Assembly: GCA_965240325.2 (NCBI GenBank)
Contig: OZ251231.1
Location: 1,116,001-1,180,000, forward strand
Reading direction: 5' to 3'
DNA length: 64,000 bases
DNA from: Rebecca billardiae RCC1528
Taxonomy: Eukaryota; Haptophyta
The translations under genes and the position numbers were made by a program. A model generated the notes under the pieces. That model saw only the letters and a program-made list of their open reading frames with translations, was not told the DNA's origin and did no database searches. Shown here one piece after another: positions 43,122-53,956 of the stretch (position 1 is its first letter; each line of letters starts with the position of its first letter).

Positions 43122-43996
43122 CGTGACGAAACACAAGGAGTTGGTCCGCTGGGGCCGCCCGGGCGCGATGGCAGCCGTGCCCCCGTGCGCTCGCGGCCAC
43201 TTGCCCGCCGTGTGCGTGGCAATATGCGCGTCAGCACCGGCTGGGACATGCCTACGGGATGATATGGGCTATGAACGTACCATCAGTGCGCTTGAATGAC
43301 CGTGTTGCGCGCGTGTGATGCAGTACGCGTGCACCGCTGTGCTTGTTCGCCCGTGCTCACGTCGCTTGCGCCGAACGCGCGGCTGGCATGAGGTTGTGCT
43401 CGGTGAGCGAGTACTGACTGAAGCCACCAAGCGTTTGTGTGAGATGATGCCGCTCTCTCAACGCTTCACCATCTCCACGGTCGCGTCGCATCGCATCTTT
43501 CGGGGCACTTCGAAGCACGCATGCTGCATGATGTATTCCGCGCTCAAAGGGATTTCAAATTAAACAGCAATGGCCTGTCTAGTGGTGTACTGCTTGAGAC
43601 AGCTTGGCATGCGTGCTCCTCCGGAGAACGCAGCTGTAGGGGATGGTGCGCGTCAGGAGCAAGGGCAGGTGCCATGTACATGCTGTCAACGGCCCAAGTC
43701 GGTACTCGCTCACCGAGCACAACCTCGTGCCAGCCGCGCGTTCGGCGCAAGCGACGAGCACGGGCGAACAAGCACAGCGGTGCACGCGTACTGCATCACA
43801 CGCGCGCAACACGGTCATCCAAACGCACTGATGGGATGCTCATAGCCCATATCATCCCGTAGGCACGTCCCAGCCGGTGCTAACGCGCACATTGTCACGC
43901 ACACGGCGGGCAAGTGGCCGCCCGAGCGCACGGGGGCACGGCTGCCATCGCCCGCGACCCCAGCCCGAGCGGACCAACTTCTTGTGCTTCGTCACG
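43122..43996. mobile_element. Fold-back element 2 (inverted arms of about 294 bp)
   Basis: Positions 43122-43414 and 43702-43996 are inverted repeats starting CGTGACGAA, with about 287 bp between them. Identity is high but with scattered changes. No transposase is seen. Confidence 0.8.
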
Positions 43997-44432
43997 GCAG
44001 TTGAGAGAGTCCGGGAGATCTCAGATCTCCTGAACTATCTTATGAGAACTTAAATCTTGATGAGACGTGATGACCAGAAGTTGTTCAACGCCAACCGTCA
44101 TTTTATTTGATTGGTCATCAAAGCATCATCATCGTGATTGGTGTTGGGCCGTTGGTGTTCTCAGCTATTGCTAGTCGCGGAATCATATTGGCGCTCAGGT
44201 TGGCGTGATCGTACTGATCGATTTCACAGACTATGATCAATATCTCTAGTAGTAACTTTCAAATGACTACTGTCTACTGTATACACCGCTCATTGGTTAA
44301 CCAATACCCACCCGTCGCTCGGTCACTATTGCTCCGTTGCCGAGGTAAACTGCGACAACGGAAGGCGGCTCCTCGCGGCTCACCGGCAACCCACGTTGCC
44401 CCCTCTTAACCAGCTCCCACACACACAAGGGA
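43997..44432. other. Low-GC intergenic region
   Basis: About 430 bp that is clearly less GC-rich than the rest (for example 44030-44290). It is upstream of kinase copy 2, so it would be its promoter. No motif is recognised. Confidence 0.45.
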
Positions 44433-44480
44433 GCGCTCGTCTCCGCCATCAGCACCCGGGGGGCATCCCTCGCGAGCGCC

Positions 44481-47400
44481 ATGCACGGGGTCATGCACGT
44501 CACTCTTCGGAGCATGGTGATCAAACACGCGGGGCGGGAGGGCTGGGCGGAGATGCTCGAGGAGTTCGCGGAAGGCGACGAGGACTCGATCGTCGCGCTG
44601 CGGCAGCACGACGACGCGCTCTCGCTCCGGCTCGTGCGCGCCGCGTCGAATCTGCTCGGGGTGAGCGAGGAGATCGGCCTGCGCCTGCTCGGCGGCCATT
44701 TCATCGCCTTCCTCCACGAGAATGATAACCTCGACTTCATCCGCTCGTACGGGCCGACGATTGTTGACTGCCTCAAGAATGTCAACGAGCTGCACGACCG
44801 TTACCGCGACTCGGGTGCGTACAAGCACTCGAGCTTCCCCTCGGTGCACGTGCAGCAGGGCAGCGAGCCGGGGAAGATGATTGTCGGCTACTCCTCGAGC
44901 CGCGGCGCGCTCCTTGCGCCGCTCACTGAGGGCATCGTGACCGCGGCCGCGCTGCGCGTGCACCGGCAGCGCGTGACGATGACGCGGCTGCCCACGGCGC
45001 AGGAGGGCTTCTCCGTCTCGTGGCACATGAGCATCGAGGACATCAAGGAGGGCTCGGAGGGCGACCGCGACTCCGTCGTCTCCGGCTACACGGGGGGCCT
45101 GAGCCACGACCAGACGCACAGCGCGCCGCGCACGGCGCCGTCCATCAACCGCGCCGCCAACGACAGCTTCGACCTGTCCGCGTTCGAGCGCAAGGCCGCG
45201 GCGATGTGGCACACGGCGCTGACCTCGCTGTGCTGCTCCGCGGGCCCGCGGGGGAAGAGTCGCGAGCCGCCGGCCGTGCACCCCCAGCTCACGGACGACC
45301 GTCTGGAGGCGCCCACCGACGCGCTCGAGTCGGCGCAGGGCATGCTCGGCGCCGGCACGCGGCCGTCCAAGGGCGGCCGGACGACGATGGCCGGCACGTT
45401 TGTCAAGCCGCCGCTCGAGCTGGAGTACAAGTCGCACCAGCTGCACCAGCTGATCCTGCACGACGCGCGCAAGCTGGGCCTCGTGCTCGCCGTGCTCGTC
45501 GCGTGCTGGACCGCGCAGGAGGCCGCGACGGCCGTCGCGTTCCGGCACACGCACGGCGCGCTGCTCGGCGCGCTCCTCGTGATCGCGTGCCTGCTCGCGA
45601 CCAACCCGGTGTCGACGTACCGGGCGAAGCTGCACCTGCAGCGCGTGCCGCTCAGCGTCGTCGAGGCGGGGCTGCCCGCCGCGCTCGCCCTCATCTCCGT
45701 GCTCACGACGGTCGCGACCGTCCCCGCGAGGGACGGCGCGCCCGCGCCCGACGGCGCGGCGGCGGCCGCCGAGCTCGGCCTCCGGGACGACAGCGTGCGC
45801 CTCAGCCTGCTGCTCAAGGAGGTGGCGTTCGCGGTGCTGGTCGGCGTGTACTCGTCGACGGAGCTCATCCCGTTCGCGGCGTTCCAGATCGTCTCGTTCG
45901 CCGCCACCCTGAGCGCCTTCTGCACGCTGCCCTCGCCGCCGTTTGCGCAGCCGCTCGTCGCGCGCGGCGCGATCCTCACGCTCGTCGTGCTGGCCATCAT
46001 CTTCCGATCGATCGCGACGCGGATGGCGGCGCACCGCCGGCAGTGGCACCTCGCGCGCTCGGTGGTGAAGGCGGCGGACCAGTGGCAGCGGCTGAAGAGC
46101 ACGGAGGTCGAGATGCACTTCCGCCAGGCCAACTCGCAAGCCGCGTCGGCGGCGCGCTCCAAGCTGATCCGCGTGGTGCGGCGCGGCGCGCGCCGAGCGC
46201 GCCGCGCGAGCGCGCCGCGCCGCGCGCGCGCGCGCTGCCCGCCTCCTGACCGCGCGCCTCGCGCCACGCGCCGCCCCCGCACGCGGCGCAGGTGATGCAC
46301 GACCTGCGCTCGCCGCTGCTCACCGTGCTCTCCGTCGCGAAGGGCCTCGTCGCGCACCCGCCGCTCGTGCAGCTCGACGACGCGTACGTGGGCAAGAGCC
46401 TCGACGCGATGCTCTCGTGCACGCAGCTGATGGAGAACGTGGTCGGCGACATGCTGGACTTCGAGCGGATCGACTCGGGGCGGCTGAAGCTCGCGAAGAC
46501 CTCGTTCACCGCGCGCGAGCTGCTCAGCCAGGCCGAGTCCGCCTTCTCGGGCCTCGCCCACGGCAAGGGCATCACCATCGACTTCAAGCCGATCCCGCGC
46601 TCGATGATTGGCCGGCGGTACCGCGGCGACCTGTCGCGGCTGCTGCAGTGCCTGTCGAACGGCATCTCGAACGCGTGCAAGTTCACCGCGGCGGGCGGCT
46701 CGATCACCGTCATCGCCTTCGAGTCCGACTCCGCCAAGCAGGGCTTCGCGCGGCTGCACATCCAGGTCAAGGACACGGGCGTCGGCCTCCTGCCGAACGA
46801 GCTCGAGAAGCTGCACGCGGGTGACGTCTTCTCGCAGGTGGGGCAGGGGCAGCTGCAGGGGCGCGGGGGCACGGGGCTGGGGCTCACGATCGTGCGGCAC
46901 ATCCTCAAGCTGCACGACGCGTCCGACCTGCTCCTCTCCTCCACCGGGCGCAACGAGGGCACCACCTTCGAGCTGCGCCTCAACCTCGCGCTCAGCAAGC
47001 GGCGGCACGGCGCCAAATCGATGGGCTCTGGCCAACTCAACTCGCGCTTCTCCGAGGCGGCGCAGGACCGCTTCGTCGGGCGGCGCTGCTCGGATGGCAG
47101 CAGCCATGCGGAGGGCTCGTTCCAGAGCGACTCGCCCGCGCCCGCGCCGCCGCCCATCGCCTCGCGCGCGCACTCCTCCATGGAGCTCAACGCCGCGCAC
47201 TCGCTGCAGCTCGAGGAGGCGAGTACGGACGACCCGACGCCGCCGATGCCGCGCAAGATGCACTCGGAGACGGACGCGCACGAGGCCAGGCTGCACCCGC
47301 CGGCGGAGGTGATGCCGGCCGCGCCGCCCGCGACCGACGTGATGAGTGCCGAGCCCGAGGTGACGTGCCTCTGCCTGCACGTCGAGGTGCGCGCCGCGCC

Positions 47401-48300
47401 GCGCTGCGCCGCGCCGCCGCGCCCAGACCCGAGCGCCACTTCCGGCGCGCGACGAGTGCGCGCCACGCGCGCCGCTGCCGCCGTCTGCTGCTCACGTGCG
47501 CGCGCCCCGGCTTCTCTCTCGCCCTCGCGCGCGCGCGCGCGCGCACGCAGGACGACCCGATGCTGCAGTGGGTCTTCGACGCCAACCTCTTCCAAGGCCT
47601 CGGCTTCCCGCGCCACCTCGCGCAGAACGGTCAGGAGGCGCTCGACATGATCGAGAAGCGCGCCGCCGACGGCGAGCCGCCCTACTCCATCATTATCATG
47701 GACAATCAGGTGCGCGTGCTGCGCCGCGGCCGCGAGGCGCGCGGCGCGCCGCGTCGTGGTCCCCGCGCGCGCGGTGCTCACACGCGACGCGACACCGCGC
47801 GGTGCCGCCCTCCCGCCGCTCCGCGCGCGCGCTCGGCGGCGCATCAGATGCCCGTGATGGTCGGCTCGCTCGCGACAGAGAGGATCCGAGCCATGGGGCA
47901 CACGATGCCGATCGTCGGGATCACCGGCGATCCGGTGGGGAGCCCGGATCGCCTCGCGTTCGAGGCGTCGGGCCTCGACCACTGCGTCGACAAGACGTCC
48001 ACCGGCATCGCCTTCATCACCACGCTGCTGCAGGAGCAGCTCGCGCTCGAGCGGAACGAGTCCCTCAGCCGTCGGACGAGCACGAGGACGAGCCTCCGGT
48101 CGCGCACATCGTCGCGCGCGGCCAGCAGCACCTTTGCCAGCGGCACCTTTGCCAGCGGCACCTTTGCCAGCGGCACCTTCAAGCCGCTCCCTGAGCGCGA
48201 CTCGTGCGCGAGTATGACGGAGGAGTCTGCGCCTGGCATCGCCGCAGCACCCGCAGCGCAGCCGTGGGCTCAGCAGCGGCGCTCGCGGCCGCAGATCTAG
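44481..48300 (+). CDS. H-NOX hybrid histidine kinase, copy 2 (four exons)
   Basis: Model: 44481-46175, 46292-47386, 47551-47709, 47848-48300; 3,402 bp, 1,133 residues. Introns are 116, 164 and 138 bp, the same as copy 1. Domains are as in copy 1: H-NOX (His105, Y137/S139/R141), six membrane helices (about 332-505), H-box His568, ATPase N/G1/G2 boxes, and receiver with D931/D932, phosphoacceptor D981, T1009 and K1032. Protein differences from copy 1 are few (for example T/A in HFI[T/A]F, D/E in EGS[D/E]G, S[A/M]EL, and A/T changes near ADVM). The C-tail has SGTFA three times where copy 1 has fewer. Both copies look intact. Upstream DNA is different, so expression may differ. Confidence 0.85.
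48120..48180 (+). repeat. 15-bp minisatellite in kinase C-terminus
   Basis: Tandem GCCAGCGGCACCTTT units encode A-S-G-T-F repeats. Copy 1 (35620-35670) has fewer units and one reads N-S-G-T-F. Confidence 0.85.
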
Positions 48301-48430
48301 TGACTTGTGGGAGACTAGTACTGTAGTACTCCACCGCCTCTTCATTCCTTCACATTCGTCTTGCCTCCAGAAGTGTTTTGTCACTGCTGTGAGATGCCGA
48401 GCATGAGTCCGGGCGGACTGCTTTGCCGTC

Positions 48431-48743
48431 TGTCAAAGGAATCGCCAATCTACAGTGATTTCCAATTTCCAATCCAACATTTTACTCGCAGTCACACAGT
48501 GGCGGCGCGACCGCTGCGGCGGCGCTCGCACAAAATCCTCCAAAATCAACCTGAACCTCATCCTAAAATACAGCAGGACAGCATGGCTGGCGGCGGCATC
48601 TGGAAGCATTCTAGATGCTTCCGAAACTCGTGAACGAAACATGAGCCGATCACTCAAAACACGCTGAGCTCACCACCACAAAAAAGAGCCGAAGCTCGTC
48701 CACGACCTCGCGACCGTCAAGCCTCGAGACGCGTTCCCTGACA
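48431..48743 (+). repeat. 5' LTR, 313 bp
   Basis: TGTCAAAGG...TTCCCTGACA; matches the right LTR over its whole length as far as can be read. Confidence 0.93.
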
Positions 48744-48780
48744 TGCTAGCACATGAATAATCCATCAGTAGTAGCAGTCC

Positions 48781-48860
48781 GAACCGATTTAGCTCAGTCG
48801 TTTCGGGCTCTTCATTCCCTTCGACACAACCGTAAAGTCACCTGTTCGAATCCAGCGACC
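48781..48860 (+). other. tRNA-like segment with A-box and B-box motifs
   Basis: TTTAGCTCAGTCG (A-box-like, from 48788) and TGTTCGAATCC (B-box-like, from 48843) lie at tRNA spacing. GCTC and GGGC can form a D-stem. The anticodon and T stems do not pair well, so this is a tRNA-derived relic or pol III promoter, not a functional tRNA gene. It recurs in each 560-bp unit. Confidence 0.45.
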
Positions 48861-51458
48861 GACCGACGCGGGCAACTCTTGGCCTTTCACGCGAAGCGCT
48901 TTCGACCTCGCGAGAGCCTCGCGGCTCCGGGGGGGAATGAAAAGCGAGGAGTCGGCAAAAAGACGAACGAAAGAGGGGAGCACGAAGAAGATGACCGACA
49001 AAGAAAGACGACGACAGAAAAAACGAGCACGGTCCGCGACGCGCAACCTCCGGGTACAGTCGCCCGGGTGAACAACAAAGACACAAAAAGAGCCTCACAA
49101 AGCCACAGCAGCAAAGAAGGGCTCACCGCCCACAAAAGACGGAGTCTCTACGAAGCCACAGAGCAGACGAGCACGCAGGGTGGAACACCTGGGAAAGACC
49201 AGGCGGGGAGAGAAAAACCTCGACAACAAATCCGTCAGAACACTGGACGGGACTACAGCCCCTCGCGGGGTGTCCCACAGGAGACTTACGGTTATGTCCG
49301 AGGGAATGAAGAGCCCGAAACGACTGAGCTAAATCGGTTCGCGCGAACCGATTTAGCTCAGTCGTTTCGGGCTCTTCATTCCCTTCGACATAACCGTAAG
49401 TCTCCTGTGGGACACCCCGCGAGGGGCTGTAGTCCCGTCCAGTGTTCTGACGGATTTGTTGTCGAGGTTTTTCTCTCGGTTATGTCGAAGGGAATGAAGA
49501 GCCCGAAACGACTGAGCTAAATCGGTTCGCGCGAACCGATTTAGCTCAGTCGTTTCGGGCTCTTCATTCCCTCGGACACAACCGTAAAGTCACCTGTTCG
49601 AATCCAGCGACCGACCGACGCGGGCAACTCTTGGCCTTTCACGCGAAGCGCTTTCGACCTCGCGAGAGCCTCGCGGCTCCGGGGGGGAATGAAAAGCGAG
49701 GAGTCGGCAAAAAGACGAACGAAAGAGGGGAGCACGAAGAAGATGACCGACAAAGAAAGACGACGACAGAAAAAACGAGCACGGTCCGCGACGCGCAACC
49801 TCCGGGTACAGTCGCCCGGGTGAACAACAAAGACACAAAAAGAGCCTCACAAAGCCACAGCAGCAAAGAAGGGCTCACCGCCCACAAAAGACGGAGTCTC
49901 TACGAAGCCACAGAGCAGACGAGCACGCAGGGTGGAACACCTGGGAAAGACCAGGCGGGGAGAGAAAAACCTCGACAACAAATCCGTCAGAACACTGGAC
50001 GGGACTACAGCCCCTCGCGGGGTGTCCCACAGGAGACTTACGGTTATGTCCGAGGGAATGAAGAGCCCGAAACGACTGAGCTAAATCGGTTCGCGCGAAC
50101 CGATTTAGCTCAGTCGTTTCGGGCTCTTCATTCCCTTCGACATAACCGTAAGTCTCCTGTGGGACACCCCGCGAGGGGCTGTAGTCCCGTCCAGTGTTCT
50201 GACGGATTTGTTGTCGAGGTTTTTCTCTCCCCGCCTGGTCTTTCCCAGGTGTTCCACCCTGCGTGCTCGTCTGCTCTCTGGCTTCGTAGAGACTCCGTCT
50301 TTTGTGGGCGGTGAGCCCTTCTTTGCTGCTGTGGCTTTGTGATGAGGCTCTTTTTGTGTCTTTGTTGTTCACCCGGGCGACTGTACCCGGAGGTTGCGCG
50401 TCGCGGACCGTGCTCGTTTTCTGTCGTCTTTCTTTGTCGTCATCTTCTTCGTGCTCCCCTCTTTTTCTCGTTCGTCTTTTTGCCGACTCCTCGCTTTTCA
50501 TTCCCCCCCGGAGCCGCGAGGCTCTCGCGAGGTCGAAAGCGCTTCGCGTGAAAGGCCAAGAGTTGCCCGCGTCGGTCGGTCGCTGGATTCGAACAGGTGA
50601 CTTTACGGTTGTGTCCGAGGGAATGAAGAGCCCGAAACGACTGAGCTAAATCGGTTCGCGCGAACCGATTTAGCTCAGTCGTTTCGGGCTCTTCATTCCC
50701 TTCGACATAACCGAGAGAAAAATCTCGACAACAAATCCGTCAGAACACTGGACGGGACTACAGCCCCTCGCGGGGTGTCCCACAGGAGACTTACGGTTAT
50801 GTCGAAGGGAATGAAGAGCCCGAAACGACTGAGCTAAATCGGTTCGCGCGAACCGATTTAGCTCAGTCGTTTCGGGCTCTTCATTCCCTCGGACATAACC
50901 GTAAGTCTCCTGTGGGACACCCCGCGAGGGGCTGTAGTCCCGTCCAGTGTTCTGACGGATTTGTTGTCGAGGTTTTTCTCTCCCCGCCTGGTCTTTCCCA
51001 GGTGTTCCACCCTGCGTGCTCGTCTGCTCTGTGGCTTCGTAGAGACTCCGTCTTTTGTGGGCGGTGAGCCCTTCTTTGCTGCTGTGGCTTTGTGAGGCTC
51101 TTTTTGTGTCTTTGTTGTTCACCCGGGCGACTGTACCCGGAGGTTGCGCGTCGCGGACCGTGCTCGTTTTTTCTGTCGTCGTCTTTCTTTGTCGGTCATC
51201 TTCTTCGTGCTCCCCTCTTTCGTTCGTCTTTTTGCCGACTCCTCGCTTTTCATTCCCCCCCGGAGCCGCGAGGCTCTCGCGAGGTCGAAAGCGCTTCGCG
51301 TGAAAGGCCAAGAGTTGCCCGCGTCGGTCGGTCGCTGGATTCGAACAGGTGACTTTACGGTTGTGTCGAAGGGAATGAAGAGCCCGAAACGACTGAGCTA
51401 AATCGGTTCGCGCCAACCGATTTAGCTCAGTCGTTTCGGGCTCTTCATTCCCTCGGAC
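48781..51458. repeat. Giant palindrome of TIR-bounded units
   Basis: Six units plus a stub are separated by GCGC: 48781-49340 (560), 49345-49528 (184), 49533-50092 (560), 50097-50657 (561), 50662-50845 (184), 50850-51409 (560), 51414-51458 (stub). Each unit starts GAACCGATTTAGCTCAGTCG and ends with its reverse complement. Orientation is mirrored about 50093-50096, so 48781-50092 and 50097-51409 are arms of a palindrome. The 184-bp units are internal-deletion derivatives of the 560-bp unit. Confidence 0.9.
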
Positions 51459-52436
51459 AAACTTCAGGAATTCATCCCTGAGTTCGGACATAGTTGTGAT
51501 CTTGAGCTCGCGCTCAAATATCTGTAGCAGCAGCGCCAGATCCAAGTAGTTCTTGGTCGGATCGCTGATGTGCAGCTTCGATTCCAGATAGGCGAATAAC
51601 TGAGGCTCAATAGAGTCCTTCAGCTGCTTGAATATCGCTGCCGCAGATCGATCGTAGACCGATCCGATCTTGTTGGCGTCAGCGTTGTCAGCCTTGTATG
51701 GATCGATTTTGGCTGCGTCTTTCACCCATTTGTCTTTGGCAATGAGTTGAAAGCCGGATAGCTTGCTATCCTTGGGCTCCATTATGTCAGGTGTGACATC
51801 TGAGGATTTGCCCTTGTAGTAGGTGCTCACTTCTGCGAGTGCATCCCGTATCGCGCTGTGTACCGCGCGCTTGGATTTCAGAGCCGACTGTGTCAGCTTG
51901 TGTGTGGCGGGTGTATCCACTCCTGCCGAGGATTCGCGTGCCATGAACACACGTTCCTTCTTGGTTGGATTAGAGTCTGTGACTCCTCCTTCGATGACTA
52001 TCCAGTCACGTTTCTTCGACTCAAGTGCATTGGTCGATGTGTCGCGCGCGCTCTGTGGCGATTCGCGCTCTACCTTCGAGCGAGGAGTGACCCTCGTCGA
52101 GGCTGTGGTGCCTTCTTTGGGCTTCTTCACGCTCGTTCTGTCCAGCGGTGATGCATGTGCATCCGCGGCAGCTTCGGCGGAATACTCTTCCTTGCAAGAG
52201 TGTGGCGTTGTGATGGCTGACGCAGCTGATGCATGCGCACGCGCGTCGCGCTCGCCAACTTGGTTTTGCTGCGGCTTTGCCGTCAAGCAGGTGTATGATG
52301 CCCCCCCTGCATCGCATGCGCTTCCTACGTTCGACGCGAGTCGATACGTGCCAGACGAGGACTCTGCCGTCTCTGCGGCGGTCATCTCGCGGCTGCTTGT
52401 GTCGCTCGTGGCGAGCAGCTCGGCTTCGGAAGCCAT
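51459..52436 (-). pseudogene. gag N-terminal half, inverted
   Basis: The minus-strand frame runs from ATG 52436 for 326 codons to LRDEFLKF, then runs into the palindrome repeats. Composition is Ser/Thr/Lys-rich at the start, then helical (SVYDRSAAAIFKQLKDSIEPQLFAYLESKL, in two parts) like the N-terminal gag region of Copia-type elements. The matching C-terminal half is on the plus strand from 52466. Together they suggest one gag gene split by an inversion. The product as it stands would end in repeat-derived sequence. Confidence 0.75.
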
Positions 52437-52465
52437 CGTGAGGCTGGTAATGTATGATGTTGGTC

Positions 52466-52978
52466 TTCAAGCTGTATAACAGCATGCACGACCATCCCCA
52501 AGTCTACGAGTCAGTTATCTCGCACTTCAGAGCGCTCACGCCCGAGCAATGTGTGGATAACACTGACCAGATAATGGCCCAGATGGAAGATGCCTACAAA
52601 CGGCACGGCTCAATGAAGCTACTCCATCAGAACAATACCAAGGGGAGAGAGACCGAAAATTATTCCAAGATACGCCAAAATGCTGATTATCAGCAAGGCA
52701 CGCGGCGACGCGGTGACTTTGAGGGCGCCGAAGTCTTCGCCGCTCAGGCCCAAAAGGCTCCAGCCAATGGCGAGAGCGGGCCGAATAACTCGGACACCGG
52801 CAAACGGTGCACTCACTGTGGTCTCAAGAACCATACTGCCCAGCAGTGTTGGAAGCTCCACCCAGAGCTACGCCCCAAGGCCAACAATTACAACAAAGGC
52901 AAAAACAAGGGAGCCAACAAATTTCCCAAGGAGCGTATCCATTTCCTGGATATTCCTGCTCCGGATGCCTATGATTAA
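52466..52978 (+). pseudogene. gag C-terminal half with CCHC zinc knuckle
   Basis: The plus-strand frame (FKLYNSMHDHP... to TAA 52976-52978) carries the zinc knuckle CTHCGLKNHTAQQC (C-x2-C-x4-H-x4-C), the nucleocapsid signature of retroelement Gag. It lacks its own proper start. The 5' part of the same gene is in reverse on the minus strand at 51459-52436. Confidence 0.82.
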
Positions 52979-53243
52979 CTATCAAGGCAGGGCATGACCC
53001 AATAACAAGGTCCAAAATCAAGGCCAAAGAGTGAACATATGGTGCAAATAAGCCCAGGACTGACTCGGGTTACCCAAAACCGTCACACGGAAGTCCCAGC
53101 ACATGACCCGTATCCTGGCATTGGCAACCATTACTGACTCCAATTCACTCATGCACACAGATGCACAAACAATACCAAGCCCAAAATCACTCATAATCCA
53201 AGCTTAGTCCTCACAGACGAGCGCATATTGGATTGAGGGGGGG
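52979..53243. other. Retroelement 3' untranslated region and polypurine tract
   Basis: About 265 bp between the gag stop and the right LTR with no frame of note. It ends in GATTGAGGGGGGG immediately before TGTCA. Confidence 0.7.
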
Positions 53244-53556
53244 TGTCAAAGGAATCGCCAATCTACAGTGATTTCCAATTTCCAATCCAACATTTTACTC
53301 GCAGTCACACAGTGGCGGCGCGACCGCTGCGGCGGCGCTCGCACAAAATCCTCCAAAATCAACCTGAACCTCATCCTAAAATACAGCAGGACAGCATGGC
53401 TGGCGGCGGCATCTGGAAGCATTCTAGATGCTTCCGAAACTCGTGAACGAAACATGAGCCGATCACTCAAAACACGCTGAGCTCACCACCACAAAAAAGA
53501 GCCGAAGCTCGTCCACGACCTCGCGACCGTCAAGCCTCGAGACGCGTTCCCTGACA
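53244..53556 (+). repeat. 3' LTR, 313 bp
   Basis: Same sequence as 48431-48743; followed by the CCGTC target duplication. Confidence 0.93.
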
Positions 53557-53956
53557 CCGTCATATGGCCATGGGATGCTGACTCTGAGTGAGCACAGTGC
53601 CTGTAGTGACAGTCGGACCGGAGAGTGTCGTACTGTACTCGTACTTCGTAGTATGTGAGTATACTGATTGAGGCCACTCGAGCGACTTCGTGTCTGGCGA
53701 GGCAGATCGCGCCAGTGCGTGGCGAGGCAGACGCTCGCCTGCCTCGCCGCTTGGCGAGGCAGCTAAGCTAGTAAAGCCGCGGCGGAACTTTACGAAAGCC
53801 AAATGTCTGCCGGTGCGCCGCCCGTCTTTTGCGCACGGTGACAAGGGCGCGCGAGGGCGCTTCCTCACGATCCCGAAGAGCGCTGCGCGCGGCGTCGCGT
53901 TGGCGGCGGCAGCGGCGCTGGCGTGTATCTTGCCCATTCTGCGTGGCGGCGCGCTC
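53557..53956. other. Non-coding stretch downstream of the LTR element
   Basis: Contains a short GGCGAGGCAG-type tandem repeat (about 53696-53762). No gene is recognised. Confidence 0.4.

Larger units (their letters stand above)
44433..48300 (+). repeat. Right arm of 3.86-kb inverted duplication
   Basis: This arm is the reverse-complement partner of 35507-39362. It is slightly longer because of a 15-bp minisatellite gain in the last exon and small codon changes. Confidence 0.95.
48431..53556 (+). mobile_element. LTR retrotransposon without pol, internally rearranged (5.13 kb)
   Basis: Two identical-looking 313-bp LTRs (48431-48743 and 53244-53556) begin TGTCA and end TGACA. The element is flanked by the 5-bp duplication CCGTC (48426-48430 and 53557-53561). 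A polypurine tract (GAGGGGGGG) ends just before the right LTR. The interior has gag pieces in opposite orientations and a palindromic repeat cluster, but no protease, integrase or reverse transcriptase. It is therefore non-autonomous. LTR identity implies recent insertion. Confidence 0.92.

Noticed and set aside
48781-48860. Functional tRNA gene
   Set aside because: A- and B-boxes are present, but the anticodon stem, T-stem and acceptor stem do not pair.
48838-51401. Families of 80-230-codon frames repeated many times
   Set aside because: They are translations of the palindromic repeat units; recurrence is due to the DNA repeats, not to a protein family.
48781-51458. CRISPR-like array
   Set aside because: Units are 184-561 bp with inverted orientation and there are no short direct repeats with unique spacers.
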